64,000 bases of DNA from Brachyspira suanatina. GTDB taxonomy: Bacteria; Spirochaetota; Brachyspiria; Brachyspirales; Brachyspiraceae. The notes under the pieces are model-generated. The model searched no databases, was not told the origin of the DNA, and saw nothing but the letters and a program-made list of their open reading frames with translations. The stretch is from the NCBI RefSeq assembly GCF_001049755.1, contig NZ_CVLB01000003.1, positions 369,838 to 433,837 on the forward strand. Reading direction: 5' to 3'. How positions within the stretch are numbered: the stretch's first letter is position 1; every line of letters starts with the position of its first letter. Position numbers and translations under genes: made by a program. Below are positions 49,033 through 58,795 of the stretch, in pieces.

Positions 49033-50607
49033 ATGGCAGAAAACTATAAGGTAATAGCAAGAAAATATCGTCCTCAAACTTTTGAAGAAGTTATAGGGCA
49101 GGAACATATCACTAAAACAATATCAAAAAGTATAGCTCAGAAAAAAATAGCTCATGCATATCTTTTTTCAGGAGCTCATGGAGTTGGTAAAACATCTCTT
49201 GCTAGAATTATAGCTAAAGCCTTAAACTGTGTTAATGGCCCTACTGATAAGCCTTGCGGAGTTTGTCCTTCATGTACTCAAATAGAAAACGGTACTCCTC
49301 TTGATGTTATAGAAATTGACGGTGCAAGCAACAGAGGTATAGAAAATATAAGAACAATTATTGAAAATGTAAGAATATCCCCGGTGGCTGGAAAATATAA
49401 AGTATATATCATAGACGAAGTGCATCAGATAACTAATGAGGCTTTTAATGCTTTGCTTAAAACATTGGAAGAGCCTCCTGCTCATGTTGTTTTTATACTT
49501 GCTACTACTGAAGCTGAAAGGGTACTTCCTACTATAAGGAGCCGATGTCAGCAATATACTTTTAAATCTCTTGGTATAGATGATTTAGAGAAGATATTAA
49601 AAGGCATACTTGATAAAGAAAATATTAAATATGATGAAGAAGCAATTTTCTTAATAGCTAAGCAGGCCAGAGGTTCTGTACGCGATAGTGAAACTATACT
49701 TGAAAAAATGATAGCTTACACTACAGATAAAAAGTATATAACTAGTGCAGATGTTAATGCTGTTGTAGGCGGAAATAATTTTTCTTTTGTCAAAGAGTTT
49801 TTTGATATCATGATTTCAGGCGACAAAAGAAAATATTTTGAATTTGTGAAGAAATTATTTGAGGAGTCTGTAGATCCTAGAACATTCATAAACAGTATAA
49901 TCGAGTATATACGTGTTGTGCTTATGATAAAAAGCGGTATTGATGATATAAAGTTATTAGAGATAACTGAAAACGAGAGAGATGATTTAAAAGTTTTTGC
50001 TAATCATTACAGCGATGATGAGATAGAGAGAATACTTGATTATATATTATCAACTGAAGAGCGTATAAGAAGTGCTTCTAATACTAGAACTATATTTGAA
50101 ATGCGTATGCTATTGCTTCTTAATACTGACAATTTGATTCGTCCTGTAGATATAATATCTTCAAATATGCAGACCATTTCTGTTAATGAAGATTATGGAT
50201 TTGAAAGTGTAAGCAGCAGCAATAATTCTGCTGTTAATAATTCTTCAGCAGTAAATCAGCCTAAACCTCAATATGATGTTCCTTTGAATCCAAACGATAA
50301 GAGAAGAATATTCTATAATAAAATACTTTCATTTATAGAGTCAGAAAGCCCTACTATATATTCTTTATTATCTCAAGGAAACCCTATAGAAAGTAAAGGT
50401 GCTGTTTTAATAGTGGCATTACCTGATCATATATATGATATGACTCAAACAGATAAACGTATAAATGATTTGGTAGCAAAAGCTATACCCCATTTCACTA
50501 AAAATAAAGATGTGGCTATACAATTTCAGAAGGCAGTTGAAGGAAACATGATAGATAAATTAAAGAGCAAATTGCAGGCTACAGAGGTAGATGAAAGTTC
50601 TTTATAA
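49033..50607 (+). CDS. dnaX: DNA polymerase III subunit gamma/tau
   Basis: The clamp-loader ATPase of the replisome. Walker A GAHGVGKTS starts at residue 47. The zinc module CGVCPSC with an upstream Cys is clear, as are DEVHQITNEAFNALLKTLEEPP (Walker B and the following helix) and the sensor-1 strand FILATTEAERVLPTIRSRC. At 524 residues it has a moderate tau-like C-terminus after a Ser/Asn-rich linker near 390-410. I do not see a strong A-run frameshift site for a separate gamma form. GGA lies before the ATG. Confidence 0.95.
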   Translation: MAENYKVIARKYRPQTFEEVIGQEHITKTISKSIAQKKIAHAYLFSGAHGVGKTSLARIIAKALNCVNGPTDKPCGVCPSCTQIENGTPLDVIEIDGASNRGIENIRTIIENVRISPVAGKYKVYIIDEVHQITNEAFNALLKTLEEPPAHVVFILATTEAERVLPTIRSRCQQYTFKSLGIDDLEKILKGILDKENIKYDEEAIFLIAKQARGSVRDSETILEKMIAYTTDKKYITSADVNAVVGGNNFSFVKEFFDIMISGDKRKYFEFVKKLFEESVDPRTFINSIIEYIRVVLMIKSGIDDIKLLEITENERDDLKVFANHYSDDEIERILDYILSTEERIRSASNTRTIFEMRMLLLLNTDNLIRPVDIISSNMQTISVNEDYGFESVSSSNNSAVNNSSAVNQPKPQYDVPLNPNDKRRIFYNKILSFIESESPTIYSLLSQGNPIESKGAVLIVALPDHIYDMTQTDKRINDLVAKAIPHFTKNKDVAIQFQKAVEGNMIDKLKSKLQATEVDESSL

Positions 50608-51425
50608 TTTTTTATAGAATTATAGTTTTTGTATATATCTAAATAATTATATGAACAATAGTACAATAATATACATACTACAGTTTAATATTTAAAAAAT
50701 TGTATTGAATATAGTGTAATACGATAATTTTTAGTCTACATTTAGGTTATATCCTATATTTAATAAGTATTTTTCAAATATAAAGTCTAGCAATTGCGTT
50801 TTCGTAAAGAGTGCTTTTGGCAGGCTAAGGGCTATATTTTAGATTAAATTAATAAATTATCTTACATGTAATATGATTTTAGTATGATTTACTACTAATT
50901 CTATCCTTGCACTTTTTGGTTCTTTTTGCGGCGGGAAAAAGAACAATAAAAAATTTGATAAAGTTAAAAATTTTTCACTATATACCTAAACAATTACATT
51001 TTGTCAATTTTTGATTTTTGATGAATGTAATTTTATTTATTAATAGAATAAAATATTATTAAGTTTTCTTTAAAATATAAGATAAAAACTATATTATGAC
51101 TAAAAATGCAGTCTTTTTGGTTCTCGCCGTAGGCGTACTTCATATGTGTCAATACCACAGGCACTCCCTGCGGTCGCAAAAGAACTGGAGTTCGGGGGGT
51201 GACCCCTGAAAATAATAGCAATATAAAAACTAATTTTTACAAACTTAAAAATTTTCAGTATATATTGTATAATAACAAGTAATCAGCCGCACGTATAGCT
51301 GGCATTTGATAAGTTGAAACGAAGGTGCCTGCGAAGCATACCTACGGTAACAGCTCGCGGTTGACAAACTTAGATTTTTTCAGTATAGTATAAAACTTAT
51401 AAAATTCAAAAGGCTATTAATAAAT
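50608..51425. repeat. GC-rich intergenic repeat family, locus 1
   Basis: No gene is visible. Several blocks recur at 58.9-59.35 kb. The stretch 50737-50806 is the inverse complement of a homologue at about 58997-59070. A hairpin with loop GCGGCGGG lies at 50919-50944. A GC-rich block at 51109-51210 starts TTTTTGGTTCTCGCCG and includes CAATACCACAGGCACT, shared with the other locus. A further GC-rich block is at 51284-51365. A short ORF here (51033-51221, minus) is made of repeat sequence and is rejected. Confidence 0.8.
50919..50944. repeat. Hairpin with GCGGCGGG loop
   Basis: A 9-bp perfect stem (50919-50927 with 50936-50944). The loop is identical to that at 18651-18674 read on the other strand, while three stem pairs near the base are swapped in a compensatory way. 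Confidence 0.85.
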
Positions 51426-52505
51426 ATGAAAAAGCAACAAAATGAAGAAGCTGTTAGGCTTGTAAAAGTTATATTAGAATCCGGTTTTGCAAGCAGGAGA
51501 AACTGCGAGAAGGCTATAATGTCAGGAAGGGTAAGGGTGAATAATCAGGTTATACTCGATCCTGCTTATAGAGTTAAAGAAGACGATTCTGTTTCTATTG
51601 ATAGAGAATTAATAAAAAGACAGACTAAAAGGTATATGGCATTATATAAACCTATTGGGGTTGTAAGCACTACGAAATATTTACCTGGAAGAAGAATAAT
51701 AACAGAATTTTTTAAGGGCATCAAAGAAAGACTTTTTTATGCAGGAAGGCTTGACTCAGAATCAAGAGGTATAATGATAATAACAAATGACGGAGAGTTT
51801 GCTAATATCATTACTCACCCTTCATACGAAATTTTAAAAGTTTATGATGTTACTGTTAATGGCAAGATAGATTCTGAAGCTCTTTTAAATGCAAGCAAAG
51901 GTATTACAATTAAAAATGTTTCATATTCGCCTTTTAAATTTAAAATCTTATCAAAGGGCAGAATACAAAGCAAAATACGCTTGACTATAAATGAAGGAAA
52001 AAACAGAGAGATAAGAAAAATCTTTGATCATCTTGGTTACAAAGTTATAGATTTGGAGAGAATTTCCGTAGGCTGTGTAAGCAAATATGATGAAGTTTCA
52101 GGAACTTTAGAGGCTGGTCATATAAGAGATTTAACTAAAAAAGAGATAGATTTCTTTTTCAAGCAAAAAGATAAAAAATTGAAAGATATTGAAAGTATAT
52201 TTGAAAATATTCCTGATGATATAGAAGATGAAAATTATGAAGATGGTATTTTAAATAGCAGTAATAATGATAAAGAAGAAAATAAAAAAGTACATGATAG
52301 ATCCAAATGGGCCAAAGCTAAGCCTAAGAAAAAAAGATTAATTACAAAAAAGTCTTCTACATTTAAAGGAAAAATGCAGAAGAAAAATAGTAAGTCTGAA
52401 TTTTCTGAAAATAGAAAAGATAAAAAATTAACAGGCAAAAAAAATAATAAATCAATTAATAAAAAAAGTACTAGGAAAGCAGATTTTAAATCTAATAAAC
52501 GCTAG
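51426..52505 (+). CDS. rluB: 23S rRNA pseudouridine synthase, RluB/RsuA family, with basic tail
   Basis: An N-terminal S4 RNA-binding domain (GFASRRNCEKAIMSGRVRVN, about residues 18-60) is followed by the RsuA-type catalytic domain. FYAGRLDSESRGIMIITNDG places catalytic Asp at 110, and NEGKNREIRKIFDHLG is the second signature. Residues from about 245 to 359 form a low-complexity Asp/Glu-then-Lys-rich tail not needed for the fold, probably extra rRNA contact. The assignment as RluB rather than RluE/F rests on the S4 domain and general fit. A repeat locus begins two bases before the stop region ends. Confidence 0.88.
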   Translation: MKKQQNEEAVRLVKVILESGFASRRNCEKAIMSGRVRVNNQVILDPAYRVKEDDSVSIDRELIKRQTKRYMALYKPIGVVSTTKYLPGRRIITEFFKGIKERLFYAGRLDSESRGIMIITNDGEFANIITHPSYEILKVYDVTVNGKIDSEALLNASKGITIKNVSYSPFKFKILSKGRIQSKIRLTINEGKNREIRKIFDHLGYKVIDLERISVGCVSKYDEVSGTLEAGHIRDLTKKEIDFFFKQKDKKLKDIESIFENIPDDIEDENYEDGILNSSNNDKEENKKVHDRSKWAKAKPKKKRLITKKSSTFKGKMQKKNSKSEFSENRKDKKLTGKKNNKSINKKSTRKADFKSNKR

Positions 52506-52943
52506 GGCGGGGATGCTTTTTCTAAGTTATATTTCAAAACAAATAAAATTTTTAATGCAGATATGGCTTTAAATATAAAAGGGCGGGGTATGTAAATTAA
52601 GTTTTAAAATTTAATTACATTTGCCCACCCTCTAAGCTTTTTAATTTATTCTGTCATTTTTGAATTATTTTTCTTTTTAGTTTTTATCAGTTATTTTTGC
52701 TGCCCACCCAAGAGTTTTTTAAATTTGTTGTTTATATACCGCACGCAGAGCTAAGCTATAAGTATATGCTGATTAATAATAACATGTTAACTATATAAAA
52801 AAATCCGACTCACCGTGCGTGAAGCAGATTAAAAATCTAATTAAATTTTGGGCGTGTATGCTTTTTCTAAATTATATTTAAAAACAAATAAAATTTTTAA
52901 TTCAAAAATAGATTTTAAATCTAAATGGCGGGATTTAAAAGAT
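52504..52943. repeat. Mirrored intergenic repeat, locus 5
   Basis: It starts at the rluB stop and ends at the LRR stop. Boxes: AGGGCGGGGATG (52504-52515), AAAGGGCGGGGTATG (52578-52592), TTGCCCACCCTCTAAG (52621-52636), TGCCCACCCAAGAG (52700-52713), CGCACGCAGAG (52740-52750), ACCGTGCGTG (52812-52821) and TTTTGGGCGTGTATG (52846-52860). The segments 52510-52560 and 52855-52910 are near-identical direct repeats (GCTTTTTCTAA followed by a TATATTT block). Confidence 0.85.
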
Positions 52944-53533
52944 TTACAATATCTTTAATTTTTTTAAATTATTTATCTCTTTAGGTATGCTTTTTAATTT
53001 ATTTGAATCAATAATGAGTTCTTCTAGATTTTCTAAATTTTTTATTTTGCTATCTATCTTTTTTATTTTATTGGAGGATACATCAAGAAATTCAATATTA
53101 TATAATTTGAATATACCGTCAGGAAGATAAGATATATTGCAGCTGCTTATGTCTAGTTCTTTTAGGTTTATAAGCTTTCTATATCATTATCAATTTTATC
53201 AATATAATTATTAGATATATTCAAATACTCAAGCATTTCTAAATCAAATATTTCTTTAGGAATAACTTTTATATTATTAGCAGATATATCAAGTACTTTC
53301 AATTTTTTTAAGTTTTTTATTTGTTTTGGTATTTTTTCTATGTAGTTGAAAGATAAATAAAGTTTTTCTATATTTGTAAGTTTAAAAATCTCTATAGGTA
53401 TTCTATTAATATCTAAGGTACTCAAATTCAATTCTTTTGCTGAAATTATTTGTTTTTTAGTCATACTTGAAATATTATATGCCTGATTATTTTCAGCCCA
53501 TTTAATTAATTTATGAAAATCATTATCCGTCAT
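52944..53533 (-). pseudogene. Leucine-rich-repeat protein gene, broken by a one-base frameshift
   Basis: Residues from the ATG at 53533 (GAGGAAG four bases upstream) give about five leucine-rich repeats of the KLKVLDISANNIKVIPKEIF type. The frame then stops at 53168-53170 after DNDIESL. In another frame the repeats continue at once: KLINLKELDISSCNISYLPDGIF, then YNIEFLDVSSNKIKKI, then NLEELIIDSNKLKSIPKEI, ending in TAA at 52944-52946. Restoring one base in AGCTTATAAAC (near 53175) joins them into one protein of about 196 residues with a regular 23-residue period. The shorter product may still be made. LRR proteins of this kind usually bind proteins; the role here is unknown. Confidence 0.85.
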
Positions 53534-53594
53534 TATCTTCCTCATAACAATATATTAATATAGAATTATGACAAAAAATGACATTCATATATTT

Positions 53595-54587
53595 TTATAT
53601 ATTATCGGAGTACAGGAAATTTGTAAAATAATCAGGATAGTCTATTTCAAAGTCTAATGATTCTTTAGTTATAGGATGCATAAACTCTATTTTTTTGGCA
53701 ACTAACATAAGGCCTGAATATTTATTGAAACTCTTAGAATATATTTTATCACCAGCTACAGGAAAACCTTTATATGATGAATGCACTCTTATTTGATGAG
53801 TTCTTCCTGTTTTAAGATTAATTTCTATTAGTGTATGAGAATTAAACCTTTTTAAAACTTTTATATGAGTGAGAGCTTCTTTACCGTCATCTCTAACAGT
53901 CATTTTTTTTCTATATACCTGATGCCTTCCTATCGGCAGATTTATCTCCAAATAATTATCTTTTAGTACTCCTATAACAATTGCATGATAAATCTTTTTT
54001 ATAGTTCTATTTTTAAATTGTTCCTGAATGCTCGATACTATATTAGCATTTTTTCCAATGATCATCAGTCCTGAAGTATCTTTGTCTAATCTATGTATAA
54101 TTCCAGCTCTCTCTTTATTTCCAACAAAATCAAAATCTTTTATTTTGTATAGAAGAGCATTAACTAAAGTACCGCTCATTTCAGAAGGAGAACAATGCAC
54201 ACTCATACCGGCAGGCTTATTTATTACAAGTAAATATTTATCTTCGTAAAGTATATCTAAATCAATGTTTTCAGGTATTGGATTTGCTGTATCTGGTTTA
54301 TCTTTAAAAATATTATCTAAATTGATTATTATATTATCATTTAATTTAAGAGAATATGATAATTTTTTTTCTATGCCATTAACAATTATATAAGTTAAAT
54401 AATTTTTTACTTGGCTTCTAGTGATATTTAATTTTTCGCTTACAAATGTATCTAATCTTTTTCCTATATCATCTTTTGTTATAATGAATGATTTTTTATT
54501 ATTAGAATTTTCTGCATCAATTTCATCATCTTCTATTTCTTCTGTATCAATGCTGTTATTTTCTAATTCTATTTCTTCTTTGCTCAT
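53595..54587 (-). CDS. RluA/RluD-family 23S rRNA pseudouridine synthase
   Basis: An acidic N-terminal extension (about 1-33) precedes an S4 domain (about 38-90, KRLDTFVSEKLNITRSQVKNYL) and the catalytic domain. RAGIIHRLDKDTSGLMIIGKN gives catalytic Asp168, and INLKTGRTHQIRVHSSYKGFPVAGD is the second family signature. The most likely target is the helix-69 region of 23S rRNA (RluD type), but RluC cannot be excluded. Only two bases separate it from the lspA stop, so it is in the lspA operon. Confidence 0.92.
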   Translation of the reverse strand: MSKEEIELENNSIDTEEIEDDEIDAENSNNKKSFIITKDDIGKRLDTFVSEKLNITRSQVKNYLTYIIVNGIEKKLSYSLKLNDNIIINLDNIFKDKPDTANPIPENIDLDILYEDKYLLVINKPAGMSVHCSPSEMSGTLVNALLYKIKDFDFVGNKERAGIIHRLDKDTSGLMIIGKNANIVSSIQEQFKNRTIKKIYHAIVIGVLKDNYLEINLPIGRHQVYRKKMTVRDDGKEALTHIKVLKRFNSHTLIEINLKTGRTHQIRVHSSYKGFPVAGDKIYSKSFNKYSGLMLVAKKIEFMHPITKESLDFEIDYPDYFTNFLYSDNI

Positions 54588-54589
54588 AA

Positions 54590-55165
54590 TTAATTATTTT
54601 CAGTGTTGCTGTTATCAGATTCTATATTTTTCTTTTTATCAAAATCTTCTTTGAAAAAGAAAACTCCTATAGCTATAATACATATGCCTATTGTAATAGA
54701 AGCATCAGCAATATTATAATTATATGGAAATCTTATAGTTTCATTGAATCCCATACTTATAAAATCAGTAACATATCCTCTCATAATTCTATCAACCAAA
54801 TTTCCCATAGCTCCTCCAAGAACCATAGTAAAACCTATCATAGATAATCTTTGTTTTTTAACATTGATAGAAAGCATTATAAAGAAAATTACAATCATAG
54901 CTATGAATACTATAACTTTCAATAATTCAGGTATTATATGCTGAATTGTTTCAGGTACATTATTTAGAAAACCAAAAGATACACCGTAATTCCTTGTATA
55001 TATGAATATTAATATATCTCCTATTACTCTTTTAATAATAGTTTCCTGCAAGTATTTATCTATAAAATATTTAGATACTGTATCTACTATAAAAATTAAT
55101 AATGCTATTAAAAAATATATTTTTTTTTGTTTAATTTCTTCTGCTACTTTATTTAATTTTATCAT
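54590..55165 (-). CDS. lspA: Lipoprotein signal peptidase (signal peptidase II)
   Basis: An inner-membrane aspartyl protease that cleaves prolipoproteins before the lipidated Cys. Four helices. VDTVSKYFIDKYL (26-39), GNLVDR with catalytic Asp125 and NIADASITIG with catalytic Asp154 are all present. At 191 residues it is slightly long because of an N-terminal stretch and a C-terminal Lys/Asp/Asn tail. It serves the lipoproteins seen in this window. Co-transcribed with the rluD-type gene, lspA first. Confidence 0.96.
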   Translation of the reverse strand: MIKLNKVAEEIKQKKIYFLIALLIFIVDTVSKYFIDKYLQETIIKRVIGDILIFIYTRNYGVSFGFLNNVPETIQHIIPELLKVIVFIAMIVIFFIMLSINVKKQRLSMIGFTMVLGGAMGNLVDRIMRGYVTDFISMGFNETIRFPYNYNIADASITIGICIIAIGVFFFKEDFDKKKNIESDNSNTENN

Positions 55166-55379
55166 ATTTTATTTCGTCTCTTAAATTAATTTTTTATTTA
55201 TTATAAATGGTTTTTATATTTGAAGTTTTATGAAAAATAATAATAATTTATATTCGTAAAAATTACAAGCTGTTTTTAATATTCTAATAGTATGTAATTT
55301 GAGCTATTTTATATTTACTTTTTTTTATAATTTATGTTATAATTTTAAAAATTATAAATTTATAGGAATAAAAAATTAT

Positions 55380-56387
55380 ATGGACTTAAAAGATAAAGCC
55401 CAAAAAATAATAGATGCTAAAGTACTTGTTATAGGGGATTTGATGCTTGATAGATTCACCTACGGAGATGTTATAAGAATATCTCCTGAAGCTCCTGTAC
55501 CTGTACTTCATGTAAATCATGAGGAAAATTATTTAGGCGGGGCTGGAAATGTGGCAAGAAATATATCAGCTTTACTTGGCAATAATAATAATGACAATAT
55601 ATTTATGATAGGTGTCATAGGAAAAGATAAATCGGCAGATATTATAATGGATAGTATGAATTATTCTAATATATCTGTTAAAGGAATTATAGTAGATGAT
55701 ACAAGATCAACTATAACAAAAACAAGAATAGTAGCAGGCACTCAGCAAATAGTAAGAATAGATGAAGAGAATACCAGTCCTTTTTCTTCTAATATTGTAA
55801 AAAATATAGAAAAAGCATTTATTAATAGTATTGATAATTATAATGTTGTTATAATAAGCGATTATGCAAAAGGTATAATAACAAAGCAGTTATCAAAAAA
55901 GATAATAGATATATGCAATAAAAAAAATAAGCCTGTATTAGTTGATCCTGCTATAAAGCATTTTTCATTTTATAAAAAAGCTACTCTTATGACTCCTAAT
56001 TTGAAAGAGGCTGTAGAGGGGGCTGAAAGTAAATCTCCTTTTTATGAATTTGATGCAAAGGCTATAAAGATTTTAGGTGAAAATATTATAAAGAAATTAA
56101 GTTTATCAAAATTAATGATAACTTTAGGTGCTAATGGAATGGCTTTATTTGATAAAGATATAAAACATAAGGATAAAAATACTCCTTATATAATACCTAC
56201 AAAGGCCAAAAGCGTATTCGATGTTTCTGGTGCTGGTGATACTGTTATATCAGTTCTTGCTATGTGTTTATCTGTTGGTTTATCATTTAAAGAATCTTCT
56301 GAAATTGCTAATGCTGCTGCAGGTGTTGTAGTTGGTAAGAGGGGAACTTCTACTTTAAGTTTGAAAGAATTAATTGATGCATTATAA
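55380..56387 (+). CDS. rfaE1: D-glycero-beta-D-manno-heptose-7-phosphate kinase (HldE kinase domain)
   Basis: A PfkB-family kinase of 335 residues for ADP-heptose synthesis in the LPS core. RISPEAPVPVLHVNHEENYLGGAGNVARNI is the family signature. The C-terminal FDVSGAGDTVISVLAM has the catalytic Asp and anion hole. Only the kinase domain is present; the nucleotidyltransferase half of HldE is absent and would be a separate gene. I start at 55380, immediately before conserved residues. The in-frame extension from 55299 is AT-rich noise with no ribosome-binding site. Confidence 0.93.
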   Translation: MDLKDKAQKIIDAKVLVIGDLMLDRFTYGDVIRISPEAPVPVLHVNHEENYLGGAGNVARNISALLGNNNNDNIFMIGVIGKDKSADIIMDSMNYSNISVKGIIVDDTRSTITKTRIVAGTQQIVRIDEENTSPFSSNIVKNIEKAFINSIDNYNVVIISDYAKGIITKQLSKKIIDICNKKNKPVLVDPAIKHFSFYKKATLMTPNLKEAVEGAESKSPFYEFDAKAIKILGENIIKKLSLSKLMITLGANGMALFDKDIKHKDKNTPYIIPTKAKSVFDVSGAGDTVISVLAMCLSVGLSFKESSEIANAAAGVVVGKRGTSTLSLKELIDAL

Positions 56388-56428
56388 TCATTATAGAGTA
56401 TTTAATTGTTAAGATTTTGAAGAGTATT

Positions 56429-57559
56429 ATGAAGAAAAAAATATTTATATTATTATTTATACTGTTATTTTTAATTTCATGTTTGCCTAAGCCTTTAATA
56501 GTACCAGCTAAGGTCGTTACAGAGCTTTCTTTAGGTGAAGATATAGGCATTTACAGCAATGAATTTGTGGATTTAGACAGTCCTAAAATATATAAAGTTG
56601 ATAATGAGTATTATTTCGGAGAATTTTATAGAGTAAAGAATGATACCGTTTATGCATTAGATTTATATAATTCTAGAATGGTAATAGCTTCAGGAAGTAA
56701 TGTAAGATATTTTCCATTAGAATATAAAAATCTTGAAACTTCAAAGATATCTCTTATAGATTCAAATGCTAATATATATATAACCGGATATAATTTAAGA
56801 TACATAGGCGATGTTGTAGTTAGTAATGTAATGATGTCTTTACCTTCTGAAAGTCCTTCTACTGAAGGGGATGATGCTCCTCAGATAGAAACGTATACGG
56901 TTAAAGTTACAAATACTAATTATACTAAAGTAGGTTTGGTGTCTTTGAATAAAATATCTCCAGAAGGAAATACACTTTATAGTATAGACACTATTATAGA
57001 TAATGAGTATGAGTCATTAGTAAAATTATTGACATTGACTAATCATAAATTTGCTATACTGAAAAGAGATAAAGACAGAATACCTTTGCTTGATATATAT
57101 GATATGAACAGCGGTAAAATGGAAAACAGATACTCTCTTAAAGAAGTTGAATATATGGATGCTGCTAAAATGTCATACAGAGAAATAGTAGATTGTGTTT
57201 ATGTACCTGAAAAAGAAGTGCTGGCTATACTTACTATGAATATAGTTGAAGGAAAGCATCAGGAAGATATTATATATACTTCAAAACTAGATGATTTTAA
57301 ATTAAAAGAATCTTATAAAATACCATGCCGTGATAATTCTTTGGCTGTTGGCATATCTAGTACAGGCAGAGTTACATATACAGGTATGGACAATGGAATG
57401 TATTTCTTTATAAAAACTAATCCTTTCCTATCCCAAAATCATTCTAAAGAATATTTAGGTACAGACGGATTTACTAAATTAAGAGGAATACATATGTTTG
57501 ATGATTCTGTTTATGGGTTTATGGTAGAAAATGGAGTTATTAAATTCCATAATTATTAA
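56429..57559 (+). CDS. Predicted lipoprotein with possible beta-propeller
   Basis: The N-terminus MKKKIFILLFILLFLISC is a lipoprotein signal with Cys18. The mature part, about 355 residues, is beta-rich with recurring YALDLYNSRMVIASGSNVRYFP-like strands. That suggests a propeller-type fold of the kind seen in spirochaetal lipoproteins, but I cannot name the family. The start is the ATG at 56429; an upstream TTG frame is unlikely. It lies 41 bases after rfaE1 and overlaps the convergent GNAT gene by four bases. Confidence 0.85.
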   Translation: MKKKIFILLFILLFLISCLPKPLIVPAKVVTELSLGEDIGIYSNEFVDLDSPKIYKVDNEYYFGEFYRVKNDTVYALDLYNSRMVIASGSNVRYFPLEYKNLETSKISLIDSNANIYITGYNLRYIGDVVVSNVMMSLPSESPSTEGDDAPQIETYTVKVTNTNYTKVGLVSLNKISPEGNTLYSIDTIIDNEYESLVKLLTLTNHKFAILKRDKDRIPLLDIYDMNSGKMENRYSLKEVEYMDAAKMSYREIVDCVYVPEKEVLAILTMNIVEGKHQEDIIYTSKLDDFKLKESYKIPCRDNSLAVGISSTGRVTYTGMDNGMYFFIKTNPFLSQNHSKEYLGTDGFTKLRGIHMFDDSVYGFMVENGVIKFHNY

Positions 57560-58047
57560 ATAGTTTTTTGAAATGCTATTCTTTTTCCGCCATTCATTTT
57601 CAAAATTATTGTTCCGCATTGTTTGAAACCTTCTTTTTTAAGAAAGTTAAGCATAGGTATATTATCTTTATAAGTATCTATTTTAATATTGCTGCATATA
57701 CCTAAACAATAATTAAGGCAAAATGAAGCAACACCTTTTCTTCCGCCAAGTACGGCTATTCTATGTATGGTGCCGTATTCTTTATCATTAAGCCAATTAC
57801 CGTCATATATTTTATCATAATTTTCATCTTCTCCTATAGCAAAAGAAAAAGTACCAACTATATCATTATTATCATCTAAGCATACATAACTGCTGTTATT
57901 TTTTATATCCAATTCAACATCACTCTTTCCAGGATATCCATCAACCCATTGATTAGGATTATTATTTTCTGCCATAAACTTTCTTGCATAATCAAATATT
58001 TCCAAAATTTTATCAATATCATTAACTGTAGTCTTTCTTATCTGCAT
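57556..58047 (-). CDS. GNAT-family N-acetyltransferase
   Basis: A 163-residue acetyl-CoA-dependent acetyltransferase. MQIRKTTVNDIDKILEIFDYARKFM is a typical GNAT start. The core IHRIAVLGGRKGVASFCLNYCLG carries the acetyl-CoA-binding motif A (Q/RxxGxG/A variant, here GRKGVA). MLNFLKKEGFKQCGTI is motif B. Substrate unknown. GGAG precedes the ATG. It lies 16 bases downstream of trmD and so is likely co-transcribed with it. Confidence 0.9.
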   Translation of the reverse strand: MQIRKTTVNDIDKILEIFDYARKFMAENNNPNQWVDGYPGKSDVELDIKNNSSYVCLDDNNDIVGTFSFAIGEDENYDKIYDGNWLNDKEYGTIHRIAVLGGRKGVASFCLNYCLGICSNIKIDTYKDNIPMLNFLKKEGFKQCGTIILKMNGGKRIAFQKTI

Positions 58048-58063
58048 TTATTAAATACTCCGA

Positions 58064-58795
58064 TTATTTATTATTTTCTTTCAAATATTCAAAAATGGTT
58101 TCTATATCTTTTTTATTAAGGTTAATTTTTGAAAATAAATCTGCTCTATTTTCAAAAGTTTTTATAATGCTTCTTTTTCTTCTATACTCATTAATATTTT
58201 TATGATTTCCAGAAAGAAGTATTTCAGGTACTTTCATATTATCTATTTCATGCGGTCTTGTATACTGTTCATATTCCAAAAGTCCGTTACTGTTCTCTTC
58301 AAATGTATCGCTTATTACAGACTCTTCATTATTCATAACTCCCTTATATCTTGCAATGGCATCTAACAATAGAAGAGCAGGTATCTCTCCGCCGCTTAAT
58401 ACATAATCGCCTATACTCAAAGCTTCATCTGCATATTTCTCTTCAACTCTGTAATCTATTCCCTCATAATGTCCAAGTATCATTGTTATATGTTCTTTAT
58501 CTGCAAGCTCTTTTATTTTTTGCTGAGTGAGAGTTTTTCCTGAAGGAGAGAAAATAATTGTATATCCTTTTTTATGACTGTCAAAATATTTTTTAAAAAT
58601 ATTATAAGTCATAATCATTCCGGGTCCTCCTCCGTAAGGATAATCATCACATTTTTTATAATTGCCTTCTCCGTATACTCTCATATCTTCAATATTTAAA
58701 TCTATTTTTTTTTCATTGAGAGCCATTGATATAACACCGAAAGAAGTTGTGCTTTCATAAAATTTTGGAAAAAGTGTAAGAATGTCTATTATCAT
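58064..58795 (-). CDS. trmD: tRNA (guanine-N1)-methyltransferase
   Basis: Methylates G37 of tRNAs reading CNN-type codons and helps prevent frameshifting. A SPOUT-type trefoil-knot enzyme of 243 residues. DILTLFPKFYESTTSFGVI, YPYGGGPGMIM, MILGHYEGIDYRVEE and LSIGDYVLSGGEIPALLLLDAIAR are all canonical. It is not surrounded by rpsP, rimM and rplS as in many genomes. The ribosome-binding site is weak. Confidence 0.97.
   Translation of the reverse strand: MIIDILTLFPKFYESTTSFGVISMALNEKKIDLNIEDMRVYGEGNYKKCDDYPYGGGPGMIMTYNIFKKYFDSHKKGYTIIFSPSGKTLTQQKIKELADKEHITMILGHYEGIDYRVEEKYADEALSIGDYVLSGGEIPALLLLDAIARYKGVMNNEESVISDTFEENSNGLLEYEQYTRPHEIDNMKVPEILLSGNHKNINEYRRKRSIIKTFENRADLFSKINLNKKDIETIFEYLKENNK

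Noticed and set aside
49033..50607. Programmed frameshift site for a short gamma product in dnaX
   Set aside because: No A-rich slippery heptamer followed by a stem-loop near the middle of the gene stood out.
51033..51221. Minus-strand ORF of 62 codons
   Set aside because: Built from GC-rich repeat-family sequence shared with other intergenic loci.
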